This document shows, in pieces, positions 34,695 through 46,341 of a stretch of 64,000 bases of DNA (positions are counted from its first letter, which is position 1; each line of letters starts with the position of its first letter). Location: contig NC_084897.1 of the NCBI RefSeq assembly GCF_958979055.1, positions 21,687,628 through 21,751,627 on the forward strand. The letters run 5' to 3'. This DNA is from Alnus glutinosa (taxonomy: Eukaryota > Streptophyta > Magnoliopsida > Fagales > Betulaceae). Under the pieces are notes generated by a model, which was given only the letters and a program-made list of their open reading frames with translations, was not told where the DNA came from and searched no databases. The translations under genes and the position numbers were made by a program.

Positions 34695-35610
34695 AAAAAT
34701 GAATAGAGAAATATTTTGGGGGTTAAATATACGGAGGATTTTTGTCATTCACCATTTTAGAGAAACTTTAAAGAGTTGATAAAATTTTTTAAGTAGAAAG
34801 TCCATGAGGATGCTCTTAGATCTGATTTTTGGTTTTCAATTTTGGGGCCAATTTGATGGATGGTATGCATCTTAGGCTAAATGAGTAAATCGTAGTCGTA
34901 GATTTGTAATGCACTAATGTTGAATAGCTAATGCGAGTAGTGCGAAACAACTAAGAGAAGAGCCTAACGCTTGGCGTAAAGGTTAAACGCCTAAATTAGT
35001 AAATCTGATATATTTGTCCTCGGGGTGGGGCGGGTTTGCGGATTGGGAAATACCCATTTCCGCAATCCGCCGCATAAGTCACGGCCTCACAGGTCTGCAT
35101 ATGAAGTGCCTGCAACATGCAAAATTCACCTGATATCTTTAAATTTCGGGGCGGGGCGGGGTGGATTTGTGGGTACGGGTGGGTTCTGCCCACTCCTAAT
35201 CACCAGCAAGACTGACTTGCTGCTATGCAAATAATTTGGAGAACAGCATTATAAAGAAAAACCATAAATGTTTTGAATTAAGAACTTCGTCAGGACAATC
35301 AAACCTTGTGAACAATATGGATGATGAAGATAATGACTAATGCCTAAATATTAAATGTTTTCAATGGATATTAACACAATTTTGTATAACCAAACCTACG
35401 AATATTTATAAGATCTTAATGTGAACTTTTTTAAGAAAAAAAAAATAAAAAGAAGAAAAAGAGAAGAGTCTAAGCTGTTTTTGTCTTAAATTGTTAAACA
35501 CATGCATACAAGCCAAAAACAGATTCTTATTGCTCTTAGCAAAGTTAGATGTATATAAGAATATGTTGAAACATGTATAGTAATATACAAAATCGTTGTA
35601 ACTTATATTA

Positions 35611-36378
35611 GGCCCCGTTTGGTTTACGGAATAAACCCCTGGAATGGAATGGCTATTCCTATGAAATAGTCATTCTTTTGTTTAGTAGGGGTCTATTCCT
35701 TGAAATAGTTATTTCCATTGGAATACCTATTCATTTACGAAGAAGAATGCCTATTCCTCTAAAAAATGAGAGGAATAGCTATTATTTGGAGAAAATGCAA
35801 AATTTACCAGAAAAAAAACCCTTTATTTTATAATTTATTTTTAAAATTAAAAAAAAAAGAAGTCAAACACTTCACTGGCTAGCCTGCCACCCTAATGGGT
35901 GGCCGATTAGCCCATATATGGAGCCGAGGGTGGCCGCACCACCCCCGAAACACCTCGTGGTGGACCCCCGAGGCATTCTGAGGGTGGTGCGACCACCCCC
36001 AGCGCTTTTGTGCCACCCCCGATTCGTAGCCACCCCAGATTGGCTTTAGGGGTGGCAGGCCACCCCCAACGGGTGTTTTGGGGGTGGCCCCGGAGACCAC
36101 TTTGAGGGTGGTTGCGGCCACACCCGGCTCTTGGTGGGTGGCCGACCACCCATTACGCATGGGTTTTTTTTTTTTCTTCTTTTTTTTAATAATTTATTAT
36201 TATTTTTTTTTAATTTTAAATGTGGGATTTTTTTAGTAATTTTGATTGGATAAATTAAAATATATGAGTTCTTACCAAACTAAAAAGTAGGAATAGCCAT
36301 TCCATTCCGCTACCTTCTATTCCTAGAAATAGTCATTCATTTTCTTAATGGAATAGTTATTTTTCAAACCAAACGAGG
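35611..36378. mobile_element. PIF/Harbinger-like element with GGTGGCC-rich core
   Basis: TTA flanks both sides (35608-35610 and 36379-36381). The ends GGCCCCGTTTGGTTTACGGA and TTTCAAACCAAACGAGG pair. GGAATA/TATTCC subterminal repeats match the families at 15301 and 20752. The core at 35880-36155 is very GC-rich and is built of palindromes such as GGGTGGCCGACCACCC and GGGGTGGCAGGCCACCCC. The open frames across it (36160-35879 and 36149-35907) are products of that repeat. Confidence 0.75.
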
Positions 36379-36524
36379 TTATTATGTAAAACCATGGTAG
36401 CCCACAATTGTTTAAGAAAATATGGTCCATATATCAAAGAATATTCTCACAATATTCCAACTTCAAGAAGAATCTACCACAATAAAATTTTATTGGTGTC
36501 AAGCAAGGCCGCAGAAATTATGAG

Positions 36525-37165
36525 ACACGCAAACAGATTTAAGAGAGGAATTTTTCTAGTAATGAAGTGACTTTACAACTTGCGAACATGGTTGACTACC
36601 TCAAGCAAACAAAAAAGAAAACAACAGTAGTTAGACCATAAAGAAGCTTTTCTCAGTAGCATAAGCTCCAATTCTTCACGGAAATCAGGAAGAGCCACGA
36701 TTAGATTTAGCACGGGATGTTGTATATCACTCTAGATGAAGATAAGTTTAAAGTAATTCTCCTCATTCATACTAAGGAATTATAGTTTGACCGCACAAGC
36801 TGGAGTTTGCATCACACACACACACACATAGAGATTTAAAAGAGGAAAATTTTGAAGCAATAAGGTGACTTTACAACTTGCAAACATGGATGATTCCACA
36901 CACAAAAGCACTACCTCAAGCAAGTAAGAACCAGTCGTTTCTGGCACCTAACTAACTAATATTTAGAGCGCGTAGATGCTTTCCTCAGCAACATAGGCTC
37001 CAATTCTTTAATAAAATGAGGAACATCCACAATTAGAATAAGCATTGGCCGTTATCTAGTTCCTATAAGTCTAGATTATGACAAGTTCAAAGGAATTCCC
37101 CTGATTCATGGACAATTGTACAAAGAAATTATAGTTTGACTGCACAAGCAGCATTTCGTCAGTCA
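36525..37165. repeat. Diverged tandem duplication of about 300 bp
   Basis: Copy 1 (about 36525-36815) and copy 2 (about 36825-37165) share, in order, GACTTTACAACTTGC, CTACCTCAAGCAA, CATA(A/G)GCTCCAATTCTT and AATTATAGTTTGAC(C/T)GCACAAGC. A CA microsatellite lies between them. Identity is perhaps 70% by eye. The minus strand keeps a similar short reading in both; see findings. Function unknown. Confidence 0.6.
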
Positions 37166-37459
37166 AGTCAATGGAATGCCAGCCAGCTATAGTTTATTAA
37201 ACAGTAAAAAATGACTCAAAAATCAACTCTCATGACTCATATATGCTTTATGACTAGTTAGATCAATGCAATTTACACCTGCAAACTTATAATTTCAAGC
37301 AACTCTGTTTATGTAGTCTCATGATGCTGCTGAACTAATTCCAAGAAAAGTTAGAAAGGGGCATTATCTGGGATTGAGATTTTTTATTTTTTTTTCCTCT
37401 CCTTGGGGAGATAAGCCAGTCTCAGATTTCCCCCACATCATCATTCTAGCCTCCAGTGA

Positions 37460-37598
37460 AGCTATAGCTCAACTAGCACCAACCTTTGTTTAAATGAGGG
37501 AGACCTTTCAAGACTAGGTTCAAACCTGGGAATGAAGGGTGGTAAGCAATTCCTCCCCATGAGGAAGGCTGATAACTTTTACCAAACAAAAAAAAAAA
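37460..37598 (+). repeat. tRNA-derived SINE-like element
   Basis: Box-A-like TATAGCTCAACTAGCACC (about 37465) and box-B-like AGGTTCAAACCTGGG (about 37516) are followed by an A-rich tail at 37589-37599. This matches the pol III promoter layout of plant tRNA-derived SINEs. No complete cloverleaf can be drawn. Confidence 0.5.
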
Positions 37599-38084
37599 TC
37601 ATCCTGCCAAAATATTGCTTCCAGAATTTAGCTCTAAACAAATTCAACTTTTGGCAAAGACATTGCTCCACAGAAATTCTGTTGACTTTTCCATTGATGT
37701 TCTAGCTAATCATCCTTTAATATTTGATTAAAACAATGGCTTTCCAAAAACTGAAAGAAACATCCTATATCTAACAGCTCAAGCTACAAACATTCATGTG
37801 CAGCAGCAAAACTCAGGTGAAAATCTTATTACTGAGTTTTAGTTCATTTAATTTTCAGGTTAAAAGAGACGTTAATATGGTTCACGTGATAGAGAAGTCA
37901 AACTAAACAAATCCTTGGGCTAACACCAACTTAGATTTTAAGGAAAAATAAAACAAAAAAAAAAAAAAAAAAAAAAATTAAGCTCCATTAGTTGAAACAG
38001 GCACATATAAGGGGTTATGATTCCATATTGATGCATAAATTAAAAGCCCAAATGGATAGTCAACTTGGGTTGGCAACTCAAATT

Positions 38085-38175
38085 TCAGCTCAGTTGCATA
38101 CTTGCGCAGATAACGGCCTATGCCTTGGTATAACATGAGAGGTTCAAGTCTCTATAGTCACGATACTAATCAAAG
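38085..38175 (+). repeat. tRNA-derived SINE-like fragment
   Basis: Box-A-like AGCTCAGTTGCATACTTGCG (38088) and box-B-like GAGAGGTTCAAGTCTCTA (38139) lie about 50 bp apart, with no clear tail. Probably a decayed SINE. Confidence 0.35.
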
Positions 38176-38523
38176 CCATAAGAAGTAGTAAGAGTACTAT
38201 TATGTACCATCATATTACAGTTGTTCTATATGCACTGCACTTACTCTTCTATAGTACTATATCATATTTGATCACCGTATTTCCTACACGAAATCCCCAG
38301 TGGGTACGGTTGTAAATATATACTTGAGAGGTGAATAAGAAAGATTCGCCTTGGCTTTGTACGTTGTGGACATAGACAGATATGGCCGAACCGTGTTAAT
38401 TTCCTGTGTTCTTCTCTCTCCAATCTTTCCTTTCTTTTCTCATCTCAATTTCTCCAACAATAATTCTTTACTGTAGAAATTCAATTACAATTTTTTTTTT
38501 AAAAAAAAAATTCAATTACAAGG

Positions 38524-38559
<36 letters not shown>

Positions 38560-40037
38560 TTGATAAGCAAACGAAACGAGGGAGGTAATTTGGCATCGCC
38601 TGTTCCTCTCATTCAATTACAAGTAACGAGAGGAACAGACATTGTTTATCATTTAATATTCTATATTCCTTCTCATATAACTTATGCACACGAACTACTG
38701 CCATGACACCATTCCTAATTCTTACAGCTAACTACAATGTATACAGGAAGTACCACTAACTATGCAATTGATGTTAAATTTTATAACTCTGAAAAACGAT
38801 CATAAGAAGTTTCCCTGTCTAAACCTGGAAACCACTTCTAAACAAATAAGCTAGTTTTCTGTGCATTTCTCATATCAGATTGAGTACTTCAAATGTAGCA
38901 TATCAGTGAACCGATTTTCTACAAATTAAATCCTAGAGCTAACCAGCACCCTAACAATGTTCACAGACGATAGAAACAAAGCATATGTCAGGTTCAGTGG
39001 AAAGGAATCATAGTCAACATAAGTGAACCAAACAATTATAACAGTCAACATCGCATTTTCGTTTAAATTCAGATAAAAAGAGTTGAGTAGCAAATTTAAA
39101 CAAATTGCAACTGTAACTTATATTTAGTGTATGTAATCTGTTTGTGATCAGCAGAAAAATCATTCCAATGGCTATAGTATGCAGTAAAAAGCTACTGCAA
39201 ACAGCCAACTGGCTGTCAACATTAATCCGAATACTAAACTGATAATATTTAGAAGAAGCACAACTACATCCAACATACAAGAGCCCAGAATTCAAATTCA
39301 AGCACATACTGCTTTGATTCAGTTTTCCTCTTAAAAGAAATAAGTGCATTTGCTCTAAAGTTCTTTACTTGCCCATTACCGCAATTCAAATCTCACCTCC
39401 TTAGCTAAGCTACATAGTTGGATTGGGCACAACTGAGTGGAGGTTTTTGTTTTGATGCGTCTTAACCATAAAGCTAAGGTTTAAAAGTTTGATTGCACTA
39501 TTATAAACAATATGCAAAGAAAGATCAAGTTTAATCATTCTATGTTAAACCTTCTGAATTGGGTAAGTTAAAGATGGAGTACTTTGTAAAGAAAGGTATC
39601 TTCTTAGCACTAATAGGAAAACTGAATCAACAATTAGAAGTAACCCCCGTAGATTTTCTCTCCCATCTCTATGAGATAGAAAAGAGCAAAATTGCACAAT
39701 TATGCAGTTACAGATTCAATCGAACTGCAGTCAAATCCATTATTGTCACGGTTCTTTTCCTCTCTCTGTGACCATTATTGTCACGGTTCTTTTCCTCTCT
39801 CTGTGACCATCAACAACTTCGTTTCATTTGGCAACATCGGGCAGAAAGCAAAACCAAATCAATTGATAGACTGCTAAACTAATCAAAAAAGAAAAGCAAT
39901 GAACCATACAAATTAATGGAAAAACAACAAGAATTTACCAAAGTAAGCAGAACCCACTTGGCCACTTCAATTATCTCAAATCAAACAGATACCCACAATT
40001 CAAATTTATCAATACAACATTCTATTCCTCAATTCCC
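38176..40037. other. Spacer downstream of the DUF538 gene
   Basis: Contains a T23/A12 hairpin tract (38525-38560), a relic of a DUF538 C-terminal exon on the minus strand (about 39330-39405; see findings), and an exact 35-bp tandem duplication (39737-39771 and 39772-39806). Other open frames have no family resemblance. Confidence 0.4.
39737..39806 (+). repeat. Exact 35-bp tandem duplication, two units
   Basis: The unit starts CCATTATTGTCACGGTTC and ends CTCTCTGTGA and is repeated once without a mismatch, so it is a young event. Confidence 0.9.
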
Positions 40038-40547
40038 TCAATAAGAAGAAACAGATGGGTTTGTTCTAACCTCCTTGAGCTGCCCATCACCGCAATTCAA
40101 TCCACACCCACACTGAGGACACTCCTCAAAGTTATCAATAGGAAAATCTGCACCTGCAATCCCAACCGAGAATCCGAGACTATCACCGTTCCTTTGGACC
40201 TCAACAATGTCAACCCAAATGAAGAGGAGCTTCACACTAACTCCCTCCAAGGTTGCGAGCTTGCCTTTTGATATATACCCTTTGATGGTGGGCTTGTACT
40301 TCAGCTGGTACGACCCTTCAAGGGAGAAGCTACAGCTACCGCCGAAGTAGGCAGAGAAAGTTCCTGTCGAGGGGTCAAGATCATAGTCTAGCACACCTTT
40401 GGGGAGGATACCAACAGGGAAGTTGTACTCCTTGATAACTTCATAGGCTGAAGGCTTGGTGGTTGTTAGGTTTGATTGTGATGCTAAGGATAATGAAGCG
40501 AACAGAATGATTGAAATTATGAATCTTTGAGCGAAGAAGAAACCCAT
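40038..40547 (-). CDS. DUF538 family secreted protein
   Basis: A single-exon frame of 169 residues. Residues 1-23 are a signal peptide (hydrophobic FIISIILFASLSLA). Residues about 33-155 are the DUF538 domain. Typical stretches visible are AYEVIKEYNFPVGILPKGV, YDLDPSTGTFSAYFGGSCSF, LEGSYQLKYKPTIKGYISKG, LEGVSVKLLFIWVDIVEV and FSVGIAGADFPIDNFEECPQ. A cysteine cluster CPQCGCGLNC (143-152) follows, as in one branch of the plant family. Members are small apoplastic or secreted proteins of poorly known biochemistry, reported to affect trichomes and stress responses; no reaction is assigned. A GT follows the codon for E159, so a spliced alternative C-terminus is possible, but the unspliced ending (VRTNPSVSSY) looks like that of relatives. 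Confidence 0.88.
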   Translation of the reverse strand: MGFFFAQRFIISIILFASLSLASQSNLTTTKPSAYEVIKEYNFPVGILPKGVLDYDLDPSTGTFSAYFGGSCSFSLEGSYQLKYKPTIKGYISKGKLATLEGVSVKLLFIWVDIVEVQRNGDSLGFSVGIAGADFPIDNFEECPQCGCGLNCGDGQLKEVRTNPSVSSY

Positions 40548-40838
40548 CTCTTTCCCTCTCTGTCTTTTTCTTTCTTCCTCTTCTTGCTCACTTTCTCCGC
40601 CTATGTACGCTTTGTCTGTCTAGTTCTTGTTGAGAATTGAACGGTCGTTGAGCCATAAATGCAATGGGCCTCTGTACAGTTAGAGAATTTAGACACTCTT
40701 TTGATGGGTATAAGTTGGGCTGGGCTAGAATAGGCTGGGCTTTCAAAATCCGAACCGTTTTTAGCAACCCAAAAGGTATCGGGTCATAGGTTGATAACAG
40801 CATGATATTTTTAAGTTTTTTAAATGGCCAAAAATTAG

Positions 40839-41003
40839 GAATGCTAGACATTCAAACACTTTTATCTAGAATTTGGTTCTAACCTGATGTATCACAATCT
40901 TATGAAATCTATCATTTTAGAAAATATACGACAATCTTATAGGATTGTGATACATCAGGTTTGAACCAAATTCTAGAAAAAAGTGTTAAAATGTTAAGCA
41001 TTT
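40839..41003. mobile_element. Palindromic MITE
   Basis: Arms of about 70 bp pair: CTAGAATTTGGTTCTAACC with GGTTTGAACCAAATTCTAG, and TGATGTATCACAATC with GATTGTGATACATCA. The outer parts AATGCTAGACATT and AATGTTAAGCATT also match. No frame is present. It lies upstream of the DUF538 gene. Confidence 0.7.
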
Positions 41004-41260
41004 CTCTCCAAAAAGTAGAATAGAGGATTAAAATGGGGTTGGGTCGAGTGAATTGTTAATTTGCTGTTAACTTGATGATCAGATTGATTGGTAAAGCAAG
41101 TTAAAATGGTGCTTTTATTTTCGTAGATGGTTTAAGCGGTTAATTCAATCAATAGAATGAACTGACCGTTTGATTTAATGATTTCAAAACAAGTAGTTTG
41201 GGAAAAAAAAAAATTATGCTTTTTAAAAATACAATTAAGCGTTTAGTAAAATCGTAATTA

Positions 41261-41547
41261 GGGTCCGTTTGGATTTGTGATTTTAAAAAGTGCGATTTGA
41301 AAAAAGTGATTTTTAAAAACTTAGTTAAACGTTTGGCAAAATCGCAATTCAGCATTTAAAATCGCAAATTAACCTTTAAAATTCTGCGTTTTCAAAAAAA
41401 CACCATCTTACCTGCGATTTGAAAAAGTAAATTTTTTGCGTTTTCAAATTGCAATTTTTAAAAACGCAGTTCCCAAACGATTTATATTCTACGATTTGGT
41501 TTTAAATTACACTTATTGTCTATGAAATCGCAATCCCAAACGCACTC
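41261..41547. mobile_element. Tourist-like MITE (PIF/Harbinger type)
   Basis: TTA flanks both sides (41258-41260 and 41548-41550). The ends GGGTCCGTTTGGATTTGTGA and the complement of GCAATCCCAAACGCACTC are inverted repeats. Many AAATCGCA/GCGATTT motifs fill the interior. Related elements lie at 48522-48790 and, more degenerate, at about 56890-57130 and 57960-58145. Confidence 0.7.
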
Positions 41548-41550
41548 TTA

Positions 41551-43985
41551 GACCTTTAAAATCGTACATTTTTAGGTAATTGTACCTTATTGACTTATTC
41601 CTACTTCCATTTCTTGCTTTAACTAAAGTTGGAAAAATATTAAAAAAGTGGAATATCAGTATATCACTTATATATATATAAAAAGTGGAATATCAGGAAG
41701 TACATAAATATTATTATTATTTTTATCTTCCCAAATAATATTCTTAATTACCTAGACAACAACCATTCCTCTGTCAAGACATGATAAATAAATAAATAAA
41801 TAAAAAGTAAAAATTATCACCACCATTGTTATGTTATCATGAATAAAGCTTCAAATTGGGCCAGTACATTTATGACTTCCTGTTGATAGTGTTAGTAGAT
41901 AAGGATGTATCAAGATCGAAGAAGTCACGAAGATGCTCAAAAACAAGCCAATTTTACCACCTACTTGAAAATCAAAAACCTTTTCATTATGGAAACGGGA
42001 AACCCCATCTCATCAATCCACATCATGCATGCCTACCTATAGGATGATTTGGGATTGTCTTAAGCAAATATTGTGATCAAAATTAGAGACATCTAAAAAT
42101 TCTTTAGCAAGTTTTGTTGCACACAAATCTTGTTGAATACTTTCATTAATTATGCCGTTATATTTGTCTGCCAGCCCCGGCCATGATAGCCATTTCTTGC
42201 TTTAACTAAAGTTGGAAAATTTTTAAAAAAGTGTAATCACTGGTGGAATAATTAAGTTATATGCTGTAAATCATTGTTGTGGCCGAAAGATTGATTCGAT
42301 CCAATGTGAAATTAATAATAATTCACTGGGTACATTAATACTGCAGTTGGAAAGCAAGACAAAGAACATTTGAACTACATTAAGAAAATGTAATTAATAA
42401 AAGGTTGTTTTCATAGGCAATCAACAGAAATGTTTCCATGATGATGTAACACCAAAAAGATTCCCAGAAAGGCTAAGTTGAAATTCAGGTTGGAGTCTTC
42501 TTTACCTATTTATTACAACTTAGTATTTACCGAACAAAAAACAAAAACAAAAACAAATACGACATGAATACCGTATATGGGATCATAATTAAAGATGAAA
42601 CTACAAAAAGTAAAGCCATAATTCAAACATATTGCGATTTGTTATTCTTATTCGATCAATTCCCTTTATAATTCTTGTTCCATTGTCTCCAACCTCTATT
42701 TAGTCCCATTAGTGGCCGATCAAACTCATTTATCTTCAACTCATCTATCTCCAATTCCAAAACAATTAAAGGATACAGAACCAATTTCGAAAGTGAAGGA
42801 GAACAAAGTAAACCCTAAACAATAAGTCCGTTTTAAGACTAAAGGGGTTCTCAACAAAAAAATCTATATACAAAAAATAGTGGAACAAAAACCCTCAAAT
42901 GGTAGTAACCGGCAAAGAATAATGAAAAAGAATGAGGAACAACAATAATACCGTTGACGACCGGCGTGACTCGTGATCGGCAAAGTAGACAGTGAACAGC
43001 GTGACAGGCGAAGAAGACAATGAACTGGCGAAGAAGACGGCTTTCAGGGACCCAACTGTGCAATAATGGAGAGAGGTGGAGTAAATGAAGAGAATTTACA
43101 GTTGGAGAAAAAAAGTAAGCTCTAATTTCCTGAACTCTAGCCAGTCTATGTGGCCAACCCCAGAAGACGTGGAAAAGCCAAAAAACGACTAAAAAATAAT
43201 TTGAAAAAAATATACGTGTGTCAATTTTTTACTGGGTCTGATGTGGATGACTAACAGATTCCGTCAAACTAATGGATGTAAAATCGATCCAGGGAGTGAA
43301 ACATAATTATTGCTTACCATGAGGACCTTCCATTAATTTGAACCATATAGAGTGAAAAATAATTATAGCATACCATAGAGACCAATGATTCAATTATTCC
43401 TATATTTTTTACGACGGAGAGGTCTATGTTGTAGCATATTGTTGACACGACCAATTTCTAACCCAACACAAGCCAATTGTTCTTTTATTTTTTTGAACAA
43501 AAGGTAAACCATTAGCGATTGAGAATGCCAAATTTCTCTGCAACTGGGGTTTGAGGAAAAATGTTACCCGTACGGAGCATATATGTATTCTTCCTTCGTG
43601 CTAACATAACAATCCGATGTGATACTATCACGTCAGCTATTTTTTTTTTTTTTTTTTTTTTTTTCACAAACCTTTGCCTGATTGGCTGATTAGTGTTATC
43701 CTCAACCACCATGCAAGACGTGATCGTAATTTGTGTCCATCAAATCTCGCTCGTTGAGAATGGTTGTACCACCCCCAAAAGTTCAGCGAGGGTAACCGAT
43801 CGCCCGCCTTGCCCTCAAAGACGTGTCAATCCAATCTCATTATTTGCATAACCCAAAAGCTATAATTCAATTTGTCATGGGCCAAAGTTTTGGGTTAGTT
43901 CAGAGCAATATGCTGACTTGGTAAGCTTGTGGAAATTTATTTATGCAATGCTGGAGGCCCATTTTTTCATAAATGGATTCGTTAG
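41551..43985. other. Intergenic spacer, no gene recognised
   Basis: AT-rich with short repeats and a long T tract at 43641-43664. Open frames on both strands show no family motif. The sentence GGAAACGGGAAACC near 41994 and a few G+C patches have no clear identity. Confidence 0.35.
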
Positions 43986-43989
43986 TTTT

Positions 43990-45066
43990 TAGAATTGACT
44001 GATTGTATTCATGATGTCACTGATCAGTCTGATCTGCTTGTAGGTTTTTTAACTTCAAAATCAATTTTCTTTTGGTCATTCCTGCATATCAGCCTGACAC
44101 TTGTTGTCCTCTTTGCAAGACTGGCCAGATTCAGTCAGACATCTTTTCTTTACCTGTCATTTTGCAAGAGTTACTTGGCGTCTATCGCCTTGGCCACTTG
44201 ATTCTACGTCTCTGGATTCTCTAGGTTTATGTGATTGGATATGGATCATTCTTTCGCTAGGCTCTCGGCTTCATATTCCCAGTTCTGAGCATCATCATTT
44301 CAGGTTTTTGCTGTTGTTACTTGCAATCTCCTTTGGTTCCATCGTGATAGAGCATTCCATGATGGCTCTTCCTTTGATGCTCGTATCCTAGCACGACTCA
44401 TCCTCAAAAACTATCATCAACATTGTGATGCTTGGTCTCATAAATTGGACCCTGTTCTGGAAAGGTGGACCCAATCTCCCCCTAATTGGTTCAAGATAAA
44501 TTTTGATACTGCTATTCGTGACTTCTTGTCATGCCAGGCAGCAATCTGTAGGAACCATTCGGGTTAGTTAATCCAAATTAGCACCCAAATCCAGTCCAAA
44601 TGTACTCCTAATAAAGGCGAGGCATTAGCTGCCCAGCTTGTCGTCTCTCTAGCTTCCTCCCTTGGCCTAGCCCGGTTTATCCTTGAGGGAGATTCTCAAG
44701 TAGTTATCCTTGCTCTCCAGCAGCCAACTATTGTTCATGATTAGCGTATCATTGACATCATTAGCAACGCATTATACGATATTCCTCCTGATTCCTTATG
44801 GTCAGCGTAGAAAGTCAATAAAAGTGCAAGCTTCGGTGTTCATTATGTGACACACTGGGCCGCAATTAGATTTATTTCTGACAGCATTCCCACATCCTCC
44901 CTGCTTCATTCTCCTCCTAGTTCTCTTGTAAGTGATTTTGCTCCAATTAGGAATGTTGTACTTGCTTCGGATGCTACTAGTTCTTTTCCTCTGCCAATGC
45001 CTTAAGCATTGTTATCTGTTGTTTTTTAACTCGTATCTAAAAAAAAAAAAAAAAAAAAAAAAAAAT
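43990..45066 (+). mobile_element. 5'-truncated LINE (L1-type) remnant with poly(A) tail
   Basis: Read across several frames, the plus strand encodes the 3' part of a plant LINE ORF2. First comes a zinc-binding reverse-transcriptase tail (CPLC...HLFFTCHFARVTWRLSPW, about 44110-44200), then WFKINFDTA opening an RNase H-like domain (about 44488), ARFILEGDSQVV (about 44670) and VHYVTHWAA-type sequence near its end. Many stops and frameshifts break it. An A27 tract (45039-45065) forms the tail. It is dead. Confidence 0.8.
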
Positions 45067-46341
45067 GCCTTTTGGTCGTAAGAACAAATAGGAAATGAAG
45101 ACTTAGTCAAAGAGCTTTTGGGCTAGGCTTGAGCTTCTAGGGTCCATCACCTCATTTTTAAAAAAATAATTAATTTCTATTTAAAAATAATACAAATTTT
45201 GTATTTAAAAAAAAAATTATGTGATAAGAAATCTAACATGTAAAATATTTAATTGATATGGAAGATAAATAAAGGAGGTATAGTTCAAACTTAAGACCTC
45301 TGCTCTGATACGATGTTAAATCATCACTTATCTCAAAAGTTTAAACTAATAAGAAGAGATAAATTTAATCATTTATCAATACTCAAACAAAAATGTAAAA
45401 AAAAAAAATTATTTTAATTTTTTAAGAAAACGAAATTTAGTAAGGAAAAAAAAAAGAATTTTTATTTTATTTTTTAAAAAAGAACGAAATTTTGTTAGAA
45501 AACAAAAATTTTAATTTAAAAAAGGAAAATTTTTTAATTTTTCTTTTAATTTTTAAATTTGGCCACCCTTGATTTTGATGTATTTCTTTTTTCTTTTTTA
45601 TTTATTTTTTTAAGTTATAGTTTTTTTTTTGAATTATTATTATTGTTTATTTTATGAAAGGTATTTTCGTCATTGGGTGGAACATTGACAATTTTGGTTA
45701 GTTTAAGGGCATTGTCCAAATTGAAAGTTTAAAAAAACATTAGTAATTAAGTAGTAATTTGAGAGAGGTACGTGAAGTCGTGTATAAAACTAAACTGTAT
45801 TTTTGTGTCGATTGAATTCTACACAAGTGAAACCTATTTATTGCACAATAAGCTGGTCAAAATATGAAATTCAATAAGAATAAAATCAGAAAATTAATTA
45901 GAAAACCTATTTGGGGAAATAGATTGCATGGCAAACGATCTCAACAAAATAAAATTCTGATATCAGTCAGGCTGATGACGTAAATATCCAAAAATATAGT
46001 GCGGATATATTGTAACAGCTATTTTTGTATAGGAATCCACAACAATTAACTACTTAAACTGCTACACATGTTTAAATAAATGTGTTTGGTTTCATTCTCT
46101 TTTACCTTCTTTTTTTTTTTTTTTTTTTTTGTGTAAACTCATTATTGAATCTGTAGAACTCACGAGTGGTCCCATAGATTCAAAGATGGTTTCATTTTGA
46201 AATGACTGGCCATCTATGACGTCTCATATGCTCTCTCACAATAGCAATTTGAACAGCTAATTACCGTGAATTCCAATCTGATCCGCTACTTCTAGCTTTT
46301 ACAAAGCAGCTAAAATTAATTTACAATCTTACACATGACCT
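45067..46341. other. Spacer with decayed repeats
   Basis: About 45235-45375 is a repeat (CTCTGCTCTGATACGATG, TAAACTAATAAGAAGAGA) related to the one at about 48800-49050. About 45650-45775 is a decayed copy of a foldback end (GGTATTTTCGTCATTGGG, ACATTGACAATTTTGG). Poly-A/poly-T tracts are frequent. Confidence 0.4.

Larger units (their letters stand above)
33334..35198. mobile_element. hAT element with 8-bp target duplication, host of a nested LTR element
   Basis: ATTACCAG (33326-33333) and ATCACCAG (35199-35206) flank the element, an 8-bp duplication with one mismatch as hAT elements make. The termini are TAGGGGTGGGCA and the complement TGCCCACTCCTA. Subterminal G-rich motifs (GGGTCGGGCCGGAT; GGGGCGGGGCGGGG) lie near both ends. 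No transposase frame remains. A Ty3-type LTR element (33573-34694) sits inside, so the hAT insertion is the older event. Sequence on both sides of the LTR element shows an inverted match (AAATATTTCTCTATTT with AATAGAGAAATATTT). Confidence 0.8.

Noticed and set aside
35879-36160. Two overlapping minus frames of 93 and 80 codons
   Set aside because: They lie in the GGTGGCC-rich core of a PIF-like element; no conserved domain.
37460-38175. Possible tRNA genes
   Set aside because: Box A and box B are recognisable, but no acceptor stem or anticodon arm can be formed; SINE remnants fit better.
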